Below are positions 24,785-34,993 of a DNA stretch of 64,000 bases, piece by piece (position 1 is the stretch's first letter; each line of letters starts with the position of its first letter). The position numbers were made by a program, and so were the translations under genes. Where the stretch lies: contig NZ_BIFH01000014.1 of assembly GCF_003967355.1 (NCBI RefSeq), positions 248,001-312,000 on the forward strand, given 5' to 3'. Under the pieces are notes generated by a model. It searched no databases and was not told the origin of the DNA. It saw nothing but the letters and a program-made list of their open reading frames with translations. The stretch is from Embleya hyalina. Lineage in GTDB: Bacteria; Actinomycetota; Actinomycetes; Streptomycetales; Streptomycetaceae.

Positions 24785-27700
24785 CTACGCCGTGCGGGTC
24801 AGCAGGTTGTGGATGGTTGAGCCCGGGGACTCCGCCTGCCATGTGGGGTCTTGGGCTGTCAATGCTGCGTAGACGTGGGGCCATTGGGGCTTGCCGGTCG
24901 TCAGGATGGATGCGATTTCGGCCTGGGCCTCGTGGCCGGCCGTTCGGATCCGGGTGGGGGCTTCGAGGCGGTGGGTGGACTCGGCTATCCAGCGGAGGAT
25001 GGTGGCGGCGCCTCTGGCCCTGTGGACCAGGTCCCTTCCGGTGAGGTGTCCCCGCGTGACCAGGTCGTCCAGGTGGGTGTACCACGTGGCGTCGCCGAGG
25101 GCGGATTGGCCGTAGGCGATCGAGGCGAGTGCGTGTGCGCGGTCGAGGACGGCGGAGCGGCGGGCGGAGTGGAAGTCGACCGGGCCGAGTTCGAGGAGCC
25201 TCGCGGGGGAGTCCCGGTGGCGGACCAGGCGGCTCAGGACCTCCCGGGGGAAGGGCTCTCGTTCGTGTTCGGCCAGGATCAGGTCCCAGTCCTGGATGTA
25301 CGGCAGGTCCATCGCCTCGTCGGTGTCGGCCGCACCGGCGCAGCGGCGCAGCTTCGCGACCAACCTGTCGCCGCCCCGCTCGCGGTCGATGCGGGCGGTG
25401 AGCGTGGCGTCGGGGTCGGCCTCGGTGAGCGCCTTGGCCACCAACCGCCCGGCCGTGGCGCCGAGTACGCCCTCCTCGACCAATGCCCCGATCCGGTCCG
25501 CGCCGCCGTGCCGCAGCAGGCCGCGGACGCCGATGAGCCGGTCCGACAGCGAGACCTTCCGGCCGAGTTGGCGCAGCGCGTGCTCGACCACCTCCGGGTC
25601 GGCCGCCTCCACCTTCAGGCGCAGCGCGGACAGGAGCGAGGCGGTGGGCCGGTGGTCCATCAGCAACTGTGCGCGCAGGTCCGGGTCGAGCGCGAGCAGG
25701 TCGTCGGGGCCGGTCGCGGGCCGACCCTGCGGCACCCGGGAGAGCACCACGCGTCGGATCGAGGCGCCCTCGTCCTCCAGCGGTGAGCCGTACAGGTCGT
25801 GGTTGAGTTCGGGGTCGTCGAGCTGCAACAACCGCTTCAGAACCACCGGGTTCTCGGTGTGGGTCGCGACGATCCGCAGCGCGACGTGGTCGTTCGCGAG
25901 GAACGGGTACTCGTCCAGCGCGCGGGACGAGTGCTCGACGTGCCACGAGTACGCCCACAGCGAGGGGTAGGCGTGCGGGCCGAGTCGCGGCAGGATCGCC
26001 ACCAGCGCCTCGGCCGAGGCGTGCAGCAGGAGGTCGGCGGCCGGCCATCGCCAGGCGCGCCGGACCCGCCACCCGGGCTCGCGCACCGTCGCGGCCTCGA
26101 TCGTGTGCGGGGATTCGAGGCGCTGCCAGGCGGCCTCCCGATCCGCCTCCGCGACGGGCCCGGACCCGTCCGCCATCTCCAGGAGTTCCGTGATCGGCCG
26201 ATCCGCCGCCGTCCCCATCGCCGTCAGCGCCCGCAGCCACCGGTCCGGGTCCACGCCCAGGCGGTCGGCCACCAGCGTGCCGACCGCCCGCTTGATCGGG
26301 TCCGCCACGACTCGGTGCCGCCACTTTCGGGGCAGCGGGGTCAGTGCCCGCGTCGGGAGGATGCCGAGGATGTCGGTCGGCCCGACGATGCCGTGCCGGT
26401 AGGCGCCCTCGGCGAGATATTCGCCGCCACCGCCGCGCCCCTGTTCGAAGTACTCACGGATCCAGCGCAAGAACGCGCTCGGCGCGGCCGCGCTCGGCCA
26501 GGTGTCCCCGGACGGGTATTGCGCGGGTCGCTCGGTCGGCGTGCCGGCCAGGATCGCGGCGACCCGGTCCGTCGTCGGCTTCTCCAGGCCCTTGTTCTCG
26601 CCGAGCGCGGCCAGCACCTCCGGCTCGCCCAGGTCGATCAGGTCGTTGGCGATCGATTCGTCGAACACCCGGCGTCCCAGGGCCACCCGCGGCTCGACCG
26701 ACGTGCTCGCGAAGCACGCCCCGTAGAGCCAGCCCGGGTACTCGTAGCCGGGCGCGTCGAACGTCGACAGCGAGGCCAGCGCGGCGAGCACGGCCGGATC
26801 GTCGGGCACCGGCGCGGCCTCGGGATCGCCGCCGGCCGCGCCGGCCAGCGTGCGCAGCAGGTCCACCGCGACCAGGCGCGAGGTGCGGTCCGGCTCGGTC
26901 GCGCGCTCCCGACCCCGACGCTCGTTGGCCGCCGGCGTCGCCGGTTCCGCGGTCGTCGGCACCGATGCGGTCAGCGCGGTCTCGGCCGCTTCGAGCCGGG
27001 CCCGTGCGAGCGCGGCGGCGTCGGCCCGGGCCACCTCCTCGGCGTCCGGCCGGGGGCCCGCCGCCTGCCCGGCCAGCGTGACCAGTTCGGCGAGCGAGCC
27101 GTTGAACTCATCGACCAGGCCCACCGCGATCGCCAACGCCTCGGTGTGGCCCGCGAGGTGATCCCGAGTCAGTTCGGTGAGCCGATCCCGCATGGGGTCC
27201 ACGACCCGGGTCGGGCTCATCCGTTCGATGCTCGCGACCACCGCGTGCGCGGGATAGGCGACGTCCACCAGGTGGACCGGGTCGAGCAGACCGTGCTCGA
27301 CCGCCGCGTCGGCCCAGTCCTCGTCCCGGTTGAACGCCTTGGTGCGCAACCACTCCTGCGGCGAGAGGTCGACCGCCCGACGCCCGTACTCGCGCATGAA
27401 GTTGACCAACTCCAGTTGCAGCGAGGCCCGATCCGCGTCGGTGGCGTCCTCGTGTCGGATCAGGTCGTCGAGCGCCTCGTACGCGAACGGCTCCGCACGG
27501 TTGGCCGCCATCAGCAGCGGGAAGTCGTGCGCGTACGGCTCGTGGACCAGGTCGCGCACGGTGGTTCGACTGGTTCGGGTCTGGAAGCGGTTCGGCAGCG
27601 TGGCCGGATCGTCGTACGGCTCTCCGCTCGCGCGCAGGTCGGCCAGGCCGTCCTCGGCCTTGAGCGCGGCCTCCACCCGCTTGCGGATCTGCGCGGCGGT

Positions 27701-29479
27701 GCTCTTGGCTGTGGTGGTCAGCAACTCTCGGACGCCTTCCGGGCCGTGCCGCTCCCAGACCCTGATGTACGCGTACTGCTGGGCGATCTTGCGGCAGCCG
27801 AACTCCACGGCCCGCGCGGCCAGCTCGGGTTCGCCGCAGGCCACGAGCGGAAGCAGGGTACGGCGGTCGCCGCCGGCGAGAAGTTCCTTGCGCAGGCCCG
27901 GATCCAGCGGCGTGCGGCGGACGATGGTGCGGCGCAGCGACGGGGTCGAGCGCATGCTCATATACGCGGCGGCGTCCACCGCCGGGACCTGCTTGTCGAC
28001 CAGGCGGGCCAGTTCGCGAACGTCCAGGCCGATGTTGCGCGCCAACGCCTCCCACGCTCGCGGGTCGGTGGAGGTGATCGCCGCCTCGTGCACGCGTCGC
28101 GGCAGCGAGCCGCTGGAGAGCAGGTCACGGACCAGCGCGTCGGGCAGCGCGGGCAACACCTCGCGCAGGTCGTCGGGGTCGGCCGAGGTGAGGAGGTGGC
28201 GGTAGGGCTTGGTCAGGGTCGGCGGCGGGCCGCCGACCGGTTCGGCCGGCGCGGTGACCGTGCCCGCCGCGATCTCGGCCAACAACGCGGGCAGCGTCGC
28301 GCGGTACCGGGGCAGCACGGCACGCAGCGTGTGCCAGCGGTCGCCGTGCGCGCCCAGGTGACGGTGCAGCAGATCGCGCAGCTCGGCGTGCTCCGGGAGT
28401 TCGAGGAGGGTGGCCACGGCGGTACGGGCGGGGGTCACCTCGTGGATGATCCGCGCCACGTCGGCGGGCTCGGCCGAGTCGCGGGTGAGCACGGCGATTC
28501 GGGCCAGCGCCGGGTGTTTGGGCAGATCGATGGCCGCGCGCAGTACGGCCGGCGCCGGCCGGGCCACCGGGCCGACCGCCGTCGGATACGCCGTGTAGAG
28601 CGCGACGAGCAACTCCTCCGGACACTCGGCGTCGGCGGCCAGCACCACGGCGATCGCCTCCGGCAGCGGCTCGTCCCGATGCGCCTCGGTCACCGCGGCC
28701 CAATCGACCGCGCGCCGCCAGGTCGTCGGCCGGATTCCGGCCCGCAACTCGGCGATCAGCCCCACGGCCCCCTCGGCCTCCTCGACGGCGGCCGCCGCCG
28801 GATCCGCGCCGCCCGACCCCGCATCGCCCGACCCCTCCGCAGCACCCGACCCCTCCGCACCCGATCCCGCGAGCGCGGCGACCTCGGGCCGTACGTATCG
28901 CACCGCCTCCCCCAACAGCCCACCCCCGCCGTAGCGTTGCAGCGAGAGCAGCCCCCTCAGCTCCTCCGCGACCGTCAACGTCCCGGCGCACACCCGCAAC
29001 GCGTGCACGACCAACTCCGGCCGATCGGCCACCACCGCCGCGCCCAACCGGCGCGGCAGCGCGGTTTCGGCGGGCAGCGCGAGCAGTTCCGCGTGCAACG
29101 CGGCCAACGGGTGCGGCTCGTCGGGATACCGGCCCGGCGTGAGCACCACCCGGCGCATCCACGCGGTCGCCTCGGGGTGCGCGTACACGATGCGATCGAC
29201 GACGGGGTCGGGCTGCTCCAACAGCGCGCCCAGATCGGCCGGGGTCAGCCCCGACGAGTTGGCCGCGACGGTCCGCCGGACCCACGGATCGGGGTCGAGC
29301 ACGGCCAACGAGCGCAGGCGCGAGGTGAGTCGTTTGTCGCCGAGCAGCGTGGCGATCACGTCGTCGCCGAGCCGATGGCGGACGCGGCCGAGGTCGCCCA
29401 CCGCGGCCCCTTCGAACAAAAGTCCGACCAGCAAGGCCTTGTTCGCGACCTGAACCCCAGACACCACACGCCCCCACAC
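24785..29479 (-). CDS. Giant 1564-residue protein of unknown function, alpha-solenoid (leucine-rich-repeat-variant-like)
   Basis: A very long cytoplasmic protein with no signal peptide, membrane segment, Walker motif or catalytic signature that I can see. The N-terminal part has DPDPWVRRTVAANSSGLTP and LLEQPDPVVDRIVYAHP, the spacing of leucine-rich-repeat-variant (LRV) units, and the whole chain reads as short Ala/Leu-rich helices broken by DP or P, consistent with a HEAT/LRV-type solenoid scaffold. Acidic Gly/Ser/Ala linkers occur near residues 200-230 and an RE-rich one near 850-880. Start is uncertain: GTG 29479, or GTG 29464 after GGGGG. No neighbour clarifies its role; it is divergent from ybdK and ends near the repeat element. 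Confidence 0.85.
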   Translation of the reverse strand: MWGRVVSGVQVANKALLVGLLFEGAAVGDLGRVRHRLGDDVIATLLGDKRLTSRLRSLAVLDPDPWVRRTVAANSSGLTPADLGALLEQPDPVVDRIVYAHPEATAWMRRVVLTPGRYPDEPHPLAALHAELLALPAETALPRRLGAAVVADRPELVVHALRVCAGTLTVAEELRGLLSLQRYGGGGLLGEAVRYVRPEVAALAGSGAEGSGAAEGSGDAGSGGADPAAAAVEEAEGAVGLIAELRAGIRPTTWRRAVDWAAVTEAHRDEPLPEAIAVVLAADAECPEELLVALYTAYPTAVGPVARPAPAVLRAAIDLPKHPALARIAVLTRDSAEPADVARIIHEVTPARTAVATLLELPEHAELRDLLHRHLGAHGDRWHTLRAVLPRYRATLPALLAEIAAGTVTAPAEPVGGPPPTLTKPYRHLLTSADPDDLREVLPALPDALVRDLLSSGSLPRRVHEAAITSTDPRAWEALARNIGLDVRELARLVDKQVPAVDAAAYMSMRSTPSLRRTIVRRTPLDPGLRKELLAGGDRRTLLPLVACGEPELAARAVEFGCRKIAQQYAYIRVWERHGPEGVRELLTTTAKSTAAQIRKRVEAALKAEDGLADLRASGEPYDDPATLPNRFQTRTSRTTVRDLVHEPYAHDFPLLMAANRAEPFAYEALDDLIRHEDATDADRASLQLELVNFMREYGRRAVDLSPQEWLRTKAFNRDEDWADAAVEHGLLDPVHLVDVAYPAHAVVASIERMSPTRVVDPMRDRLTELTRDHLAGHTEALAIAVGLVDEFNGSLAELVTLAGQAAGPRPDAEEVARADAAALARARLEAAETALTASVPTTAEPATPAANERRGRERATEPDRTSRLVAVDLLRTLAGAAGGDPEAAPVPDDPAVLAALASLSTFDAPGYEYPGWLYGACFASTSVEPRVALGRRVFDESIANDLIDLGEPEVLAALGENKGLEKPTTDRVAAILAGTPTERPAQYPSGDTWPSAAAPSAFLRWIREYFEQGRGGGGEYLAEGAYRHGIVGPTDILGILPTRALTPLPRKWRHRVVADPIKRAVGTLVADRLGVDPDRWLRALTAMGTAADRPITELLEMADGSGPVAEADREAAWQRLESPHTIEAATVREPGWRVRRAWRWPAADLLLHASAEALVAILPRLGPHAYPSLWAYSWHVEHSSRALDEYPFLANDHVALRIVATHTENPVVLKRLLQLDDPELNHDLYGSPLEDEGASIRRVVLSRVPQGRPATGPDDLLALDPDLRAQLLMDHRPTASLLSALRLKVEAADPEVVEHALRQLGRKVSLSDRLIGVRGLLRHGGADRIGALVEEGVLGATAGRLVAKALTEADPDATLTARIDRERGGDRLVAKLRRCAGAADTDEAMDLPYIQDWDLILAEHEREPFPREVLSRLVRHRDSPARLLELGPVDFHSARRSAVLDRAHALASIAYGQSALGDATWYTHLDDLVTRGHLTGRDLVHRARGAATILRWIAESTHRLEAPTRIRTAGHEAQAEIASILTTGKPQWPHVYAALTAQDPTWQAESPGSTIHNLLTRTA

Positions 29480-29868
29480 TCACCTGTTCGGCTACCGGGA
29501 TCCACCCCATCACAACGGCCGGACATCGGGCGCCCCGACCCCGCCACACTCGGCCCGGAATCGGCCCCCGGCGGCGCACCGGAGCACCACCGAGCCCCGC
29601 CCGCCCCGGTCCCGACCCCGCCCGGACGTGTCGACCTGTGGTGGTTACGGGTACAACCGATCGAGTCCTCCCAAGTAATACGACCTGTCCGGATCTTGGT
29701 CGAGCACGTCGTGGGTCGCGATGCCGCACCGTGTGGGGTTCGGGGACATTCCCGAGGGCTACGGGGTACCGGGGCACGGGTCGTGGCGCGTACCGGCCGC
29801 CGGTGGGTCAAGTCCTGGTGGAGGCCCTGCCCGGCGGGTTCTCGCCCGCTCGAAAGGACGGTTCGGTG
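29480..29868. other. Divergent intergenic region, 389 bases
   Basis: Lies between the giant protein and the carboxylate-amine ligase genes and must hold both promoters. I found no gene, hairpin or clear repeat; the sequence TAATACGACC near 29675 is AT-richer than its surroundings and could belong to a promoter. Confidence 0.4.
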
Positions 29869-30978
29869 ATGACCACCCTGGGTGTCGAGGAGGAGTACCT
29901 GCTCGTGGACCCGGTCAGCGGCCTACCGGCGCCGGCGGCGGAGCGGGTCCGCGCCGAGGCGTGCCTGCGGCCCGGTCTCGGTGTCGGCGACGTGCAGCCC
30001 GAATTGCTCAAGGCGCAGTTGGAGGTGGCGACCCCCGTCTGCAACTCGCTCGACGAGATCGGCGGACACCTGCATCGCATGCGCGGCGAGTTGTCGGCGG
30101 CGGCCGAACGCAGCGGCTGCCGGATGATCGCCTGCGGGACCGCGCCCGTGGGCAACGGCAAGATGATGGAGATCAGCGAACATCCGCGCTATCTGGCGAT
30201 CCGGGCGAACGCCCGACGGCTGGCCGACGTGCAACTGATCCACGGGATGCACGTACACGTCGCCGTGCCGGATCGGGAGACCGGCGTGCAAGTGGTCAAC
30301 CGGATCCGGCCCTGGTTGCCCGTGTTGGTCGCGATGGGCGCCAACTCGCCGATCTGGCAGGGCATGGACACCGGCTTCGCCAGCTGGCGGACGATCCATT
30401 ACGCGCGCTGGCCGGTGGAGGGGCAACCTCCGGTGTTCGTGGACCTGGAGGAGTACGAGCGGCGGGTGGACGCGCTGCTCGCGGTGGGGGTGATGCTGGA
30501 TCGGGGGCAGGTGTACTGGCAGGTGCGGCTGTCCGAGCGGTTCCCGACCATCGAGATCCGCTGCCCCGACGTGCAACTGCGGGCGGACGACGCGGTGATG
30601 CTGGCGGGGCTGGTGCGGGCCCTGGTGGTGACCGCGCTCCAACAGCACGACGAGAAGGCGCCGTACGCCGCGCCCGACCAGGAACTGCTGCGCGCCGCCT
30701 GCTGGATGGCCGCGCGCGACGGATTGGAGGCGGAACTGTTCGGGCCGGTGGGGCCGGCGGGGATCGCGCGGCGGATCGACGCCGGGGACCTGGTCGGCGA
30801 GCTGCTGCGGCACGTGGCCCCGGTGCTGGACGAATTCGGCGACACCGCCCAGGTGTTCGCGCTGGTGGACCGGATGATCCTGGAGGGGACCGGGGCCGAT
30901 CGCCAGCGGGCGGCGTTCGCCGCCGGGGGGCTTCAGAGCGTCATGGACCTGCTGATCTCGGACACTTCGCCGAGGTAG
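29869..30978 (+). CDS. ybdK: Carboxylate-amine ligase, YbdK/glutamate-cysteine ligase type 2 family
   Basis: A 369-residue ATP-dependent ligase of the GCS2/YbdK family, which joins an amino acid carboxylate to an amine and in some members makes gamma-glutamylcysteine. Diagnostic parts are GVEEEYLLVDPVSG at the N-terminus, the GMHVHVAVPD metal/substrate region and the TIEIRCPDVQL strand. Length matches the family. Start ATG 29869 (or GTG 29866) has AAGGA upstream. Actinomycetes carry several paralogues, mostly of unknown substrate, and mycothiol is their main thiol, so glutathione synthesis should not be assumed. Confidence 0.92.
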   Translation: MTTLGVEEEYLLVDPVSGLPAPAAERVRAEACLRPGLGVGDVQPELLKAQLEVATPVCNSLDEIGGHLHRMRGELSAAAERSGCRMIACGTAPVGNGKMMEISEHPRYLAIRANARRLADVQLIHGMHVHVAVPDRETGVQVVNRIRPWLPVLVAMGANSPIWQGMDTGFASWRTIHYARWPVEGQPPVFVDLEEYERRVDALLAVGVMLDRGQVYWQVRLSERFPTIEIRCPDVQLRADDAVMLAGLVRALVVTALQQHDEKAPYAAPDQELLRAACWMAARDGLEAELFGPVGPAGIARRIDAGDLVGELLRHVAPVLDEFGDTAQVFALVDRMILEGTGADRQRAAFAAGGLQSVMDLLISDTSPR

Positions 30979-31084
30979 GAGCAGCGCCGGCGCCGGCGGT
31001 AGGGGGCTCGGTCGGGGGCTCGGTGGGGTACGGCCGGGAAGAAAGGGGCTGACGGGGGGACGGCCCGGCGGGCAGGGTGGGGGT

Positions 31085-32929
31085 GTGTCGACTCCTGCGC
31101 ACCACCCGACTCCCGCGCCTCGGACCGGACACCTGGTGGTGTGCGGCGACGACGCGCTCGCACAGCGACTCTCCTACGAACTGGCGCGCGTCTACGGGGA
31201 GCACGTGACCGTACTGCTGCCCTCGGTGCACCGCAATCACGGCCCCCAGATCGACGATCTCGCCCGGGCCGGCGGTGTGGCGGTGGTCGAGGCCGCCGAA
31301 CCGGACGACGACGCGCTGCGCTCCGCGGGCGTCCCGGGCGCGGCGGCACTGGCGCTGGTGTATCGCGACGACCGGGCCAACATCCACGCGGCGTTGCGGG
31401 CGCGCCGACTCGATCCCCGGATCCGCCTGGTGGTGCGGCTGTACAACCGCAAACTGGGCCGGCATCTGGAGGACCTGCTGGATCGGGCGGTCGCGGCCCG
31501 GGCCGACGACGGGTCGGCCCGGGACGTGACCACCACCGTGCTCTCCGACGCGGACACCGCCACCCCCGCGCTGGTCGCGGCGGCGATCTCCGGCGCGGAC
31601 AAGGTGGTCCAGGCCGACGGACTGCTGCTGCGGGTGGCCGAGCGGGCGGCCGCCGAACCCGATCCGGCGCCCCACCGGCACACCCTCGCACTGGCCGGCG
31701 ACGGCTCCGGCGGCAGTCCCGACCTGCTGCCGGACGAGGCCGACGTGGTCGCCGCCGGGACCACCCGGGGGCGGACCGTACTGCAGACCATCGGCCTCGC
31801 GGAGGGCGCCGCGACGCCCGTCAACCGACCCCGGATGCCCCAGGCGCTGCCGGTGGCCACCCTCTTCCCGCGCCGGCTGCGCTATGCCGTGGTCGGCCTG
31901 GTGGTGCTGCTGTTCGTGTTCGCGGGGCTGACGTGGTGGGTCACCCGGGATCCGCCGATGCGCGCCGCGTACCGCTCGATCCTGGACGTGTTCGGGATGG
32001 GCGATCCCGCGATCGGCGAGAACGCCGGGCGGCAGATCCTCCAGGTCCTGTCCGGAATGGCCGGGATGGCGCTGCTGCCGCTGCTGTTCGCGGTGGTGCT
32101 GGAGAGCCTGGGCACGTTCCGTACCGCGACCATCCAGCGGCTGCCACCGCGCGCCATCGCCGATCACGTGGTGCTGCTCGGACTGGGCAAGATCGGTACG
32201 CGGGTGCTGGATCGGCTGTGCGACCTGGGCGTCCCGGTGGTGTGCGTGGAACGCGATCCGCAGGCGCTCGGCATCGCGACCGCACACGCACGGCGGGTAC
32301 CGCTGGTGATCGGCGACGTCACCCGCGAAGGAGTCCTGGAGGCCGCGCACATCGGGACGAGTCGGGCCCTGCTCGCGCTCACCAGCGACGACGCGATCAA
32401 CCTGGAGGCGGTCCTGTACGCCCGCGAGGTGGACCCCGAACTGCGGGTGGTGTTACGGCTCTTCGACGACGACTTCGCCAAGTCCGTGAACGGCACGCTG
32501 CGCCAGTCCTATCCGCTCGCGCGCACCCGCAGCCGCAGCGTGTCGTCGTTGTCCGCACCGGCGTTCGCGGGCGCGCTGATGGGGCGGCAGATCCTCGGCG
32601 CGATCTCGGTGGAGCGCGAGGTGCTGCTGTTCGCGTCGGTCGACGTCGCGGGGCACCCGGAACTCCAGGGCCACACCGTCGCGGAGTCGTTTCGGGCGGG
32701 CCGATGGCGGGTCCTGGCCCTGGACACGACCGAGCGGCCCGCGCCCGGCGACGCGGCGACTCCGGGCGCGGGCCGCTCGGTCGTCGTACCTGCCTCGGAC
32801 CGGCGGCTGCTCCCGACGGATCGGGTCGTGCTGGCCGCCACCCGCCAGGGGCTGGCGGAACTCCTGCGTGAGGACGTGAGCCGGGCCGATCGGGAGCCGA
32901 GCGAACCGGGCGGCGGGCCCGGAGCCTGA
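31085..32929 (+). CDS. Two-RCK (TrkA-N) membrane protein, potassium-channel-like
   Basis: A 614-residue protein with an N-terminal TrkA-N domain (LVVCGDDALAQRLSYELA, about 17-130), two membrane helices (LRYAVVGLVVLLFVFAGLTW near 263-285 and MAGMALLPLLFAVVL near 324-340) and a second TrkA-N/RCK domain (HVVLLGLGKIGTRVLDRL near 361 onward). Such proteins gate or regulate K+ movement by binding NAD(H) or nucleotides. The canonical TVGYGD filter is missing; VFGMGD stands between the helices. Leucine 457 is encoded by TTA (32453-32455), so translation may depend on the bldA tRNA. The C-terminus ends in a disordered Asp/Pro/Gly tail. GTG 31085 is the start. Confidence 0.85.
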   Translation: MSTPAHHPTPAPRTGHLVVCGDDALAQRLSYELARVYGEHVTVLLPSVHRNHGPQIDDLARAGGVAVVEAAEPDDDALRSAGVPGAAALALVYRDDRANIHAALRARRLDPRIRLVVRLYNRKLGRHLEDLLDRAVAARADDGSARDVTTTVLSDADTATPALVAAAISGADKVVQADGLLLRVAERAAAEPDPAPHRHTLALAGDGSGGSPDLLPDEADVVAAGTTRGRTVLQTIGLAEGAATPVNRPRMPQALPVATLFPRRLRYAVVGLVVLLFVFAGLTWWVTRDPPMRAAYRSILDVFGMGDPAIGENAGRQILQVLSGMAGMALLPLLFAVVLESLGTFRTATIQRLPPRAIADHVVLLGLGKIGTRVLDRLCDLGVPVVCVERDPQALGIATAHARRVPLVIGDVTREGVLEAAHIGTSRALLALTSDDAINLEAVLYAREVDPELRVVLRLFDDDFAKSVNGTLRQSYPLARTRSRSVSSLSAPAFAGALMGRQILGAISVEREVLLFASVDVAGHPELQGHTVAESFRAGRWRVLALDTTERPAPGDAATPGAGRSVVVPASDRRLLPTDRVVLAATRQGLAELLREDVSRADREPSEPGGGPGA

Positions 32930-33091
32930 GCGACGCCGGGGCCGTGTCGGTGCGCGGGGGAATTCGAAGGATGGCCGGATTCGACCTTTATTGTCACGGT
33001 CCGTAACGGTCAGACTGCATGGCGATGTTGTGATCGTGTCGGCGGGTCGGTGACCGGTGGGTCGGTGGCCGGCGAGTCAGTGAAGGATCGG

Positions 33092-34870
33092 GTGAGCTGT
33101 GTGGTGACCGAGGAATCCCCGCCGACCGGGTCGGGTGCGGCCGATGCGATCTTCCACGGCGGTGAGATCGAGACGGTCGCCGGTCCGGCGACCGGTCCGA
33201 GGTCGCCGGACCCGCGGCCCGAGGCGGTCGCGGTCAAGGACGGGCGGATCGTCTTCGTCGGCGACCTGGACCAGGCCCGCGCGCGGTGGCAGGACGACGG
33301 GACCCGCATGCGCGATCTGGCCGGGCGCGCGCTCCTGCCCGGTTTCATCGACCCGCACGGGCACGTGGTCGGCACCGGACTCCAGGAGAGCATCGCCGAC
33401 CTGCTCGGCGAACCCGACGGGGACGTCGAGGACATCGCCGGAATCCAGCGCAAACTGGGCGAGTTCGCGGTGAGCGAGATCGGCTCGCGCTCCACCTGGA
33501 TCATCGGCTTCGGCTATGACGATTCCCGGCTCGCCGAGGAGCGCCACCCCACCCGGGCGGACCTGGACAAGGTCTCGCTCGATCGGCCGGTGCTGGCCAT
33601 CCACCAGTCGTTCCATCTGGGCGCGGTGAACAGCAAGGGCCTGGAACTGCTGAACTACACGGCGCAGACGCCGGATCCGCAGGGTGGGGTGATCCGTCGC
33701 GGGGACAAGTCGATTCCCGAGTACGGTGAACCCGACGGTGTCCTCGAGGAGACCGCGTTCAACCCCGCCGCCGGGCACGCGATCTTCGGCATGGCCGAGC
33801 GGGACAAAGCAAGCTTCCTGGCCAAGGGCTTGGCCGCGGCGGCGAGTTACGGCTTCACCACGGTCCAGGAGGGCGCCGCCGAACTGGACGTACTGGGCCA
33901 ACTGCGGGACGTCGCCGACGCCACACCCGGCGGTCTGCCGCTGGACGTGGTGGTCTACGTCAAGGCGGCCGAGGCGATCGAGCGGCCCGAACTGGTGCGG
34001 GCGAGCCGGGAGTACGACAACGGCCTGCGCGCCGCCGGCATCAAGCTCGTCCTGGACGGCTCCCCGCAGGGCCGCACCGCGTGGTTGCGCAAGCCCTACA
34101 CCACCCCGCCGGACGACATGGACGAGGACTATCGCGGCTATGCCGCGCTCGGCGAGAAGGCCGCGCTCGACCAGGTCCGCGCCGGCTATCGGCACGGCTG
34201 GCAGGTGATCGCGCACGTGAACGGCGACGCCGCGATCGCGCAGCTGATCCGCTGCGTACGCACCGCCGGCGGGGAGGCGGGACCGGGCGATCGGCGCACC
34301 ACCGGGATCCACTGCCAGACGGCCGGCGAGGATCAGATCGAGCAGTTCCGCCTGCTCGGCATCATCCCGTCGTTCTTCTCCATGCATACGTTCTACTGGG
34401 GTGACTGGTACTTCGAAACCGTACTCGGCCCGGTACGCGCGGTCGACATCTCGCCGGCCCGGTGGGCGCTGAAGCGCGGCATGATCTACACCTCCCACCA
34501 CGACGCGCCGGTCGCCCGGCCCAGCTCCATCGCGATCCTGTCCAGCCAGGTCACCAGGCTCACCCGCAGCGGCGAGACGCTGGGCGCGCACCAGTGCGTG
34601 TCGGGCCTGGACGCGGTGCGGTCGATCACCGTCAACGCCGCCTACCAGTACGGCGAGGAGGCGGAGAAGGGCACCATCGAGGTCGGCAAGCTGGCCGATC
34701 TGGTGATCCTGAGCGCGAATCCGGTGACCGTGCCGGGGGCGGAGATCGGTGGCATCACCATCGAGGAGACGATCAAGGCGGGCCGGACGGTCCACCCGCA
34801 GCCGGGGGACGCGCCGTCGGTCCCGATTCCGGACGGCGTGGGGTTGAACCTCTTCGCGCCGCACTGCTGA
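33092..34870 (+). CDS. Amidohydrolase family 3 (YtcJ-like) metal-dependent hydrolase
   Basis: A protein of about 592 residues in the amidohydrolase superfamily, TIM-barrel metallohydrolases that cleave C-N bonds. The HxH metal site is in GFIDPHGHVVG; other conserved regions are IIGFGYDDSRLAE, IKLVLDGSPQGRTAWL, VIAHVNGDAAI and SHHDAPVA, and the C-terminal GTIEVGKLADLVILS is a hallmark of the superfamily. Substrate unknown. The start is unclear: GTG 33092 has GAAGGA just upstream, but the frame is open from 33050 and GTG 33101 is also possible. It follows the RCK gene after a 160-base gap. Confidence 0.9.
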   Translation: MSCVVTEESPPTGSGAADAIFHGGEIETVAGPATGPRSPDPRPEAVAVKDGRIVFVGDLDQARARWQDDGTRMRDLAGRALLPGFIDPHGHVVGTGLQESIADLLGEPDGDVEDIAGIQRKLGEFAVSEIGSRSTWIIGFGYDDSRLAEERHPTRADLDKVSLDRPVLAIHQSFHLGAVNSKGLELLNYTAQTPDPQGGVIRRGDKSIPEYGEPDGVLEETAFNPAAGHAIFGMAERDKASFLAKGLAAAASYGFTTVQEGAAELDVLGQLRDVADATPGGLPLDVVVYVKAAEAIERPELVRASREYDNGLRAAGIKLVLDGSPQGRTAWLRKPYTTPPDDMDEDYRGYAALGEKAALDQVRAGYRHGWQVIAHVNGDAAIAQLIRCVRTAGGEAGPGDRRTTGIHCQTAGEDQIEQFRLLGIIPSFFSMHTFYWGDWYFETVLGPVRAVDISPARWALKRGMIYTSHHDAPVARPSSIAILSSQVTRLTRSGETLGAHQCVSGLDAVRSITVNAAYQYGEEAEKGTIEVGKLADLVILSANPVTVPGAEIGGITIEETIKAGRTVHPQPGDAPSVPIPDGVGLNLFAPHC

Positions 34871-34993
34871 CGTTCGGGTCGCGGTACGCGGGCCGCCCTG
34901 CCCGGGCGGAACGACCGGCGAGTCGTCGTCGTGGTCGTTCGTGGTCGGGCAGGGCGCGCGGGCACAGGGTGTCGGCGTGGGCTCGGGGGTCGG

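Noticed and set aside
24003-26324. Long open frames on the minus strand through the inverted repeat and the end of the giant protein gene, and a very long antisense frame at 25799-29869
   Set aside because: They are out-of-frame or antisense shadows produced by the high GC content; they show Arg/Pro/Gly-rich low-complexity sequence and no ribosome sites.
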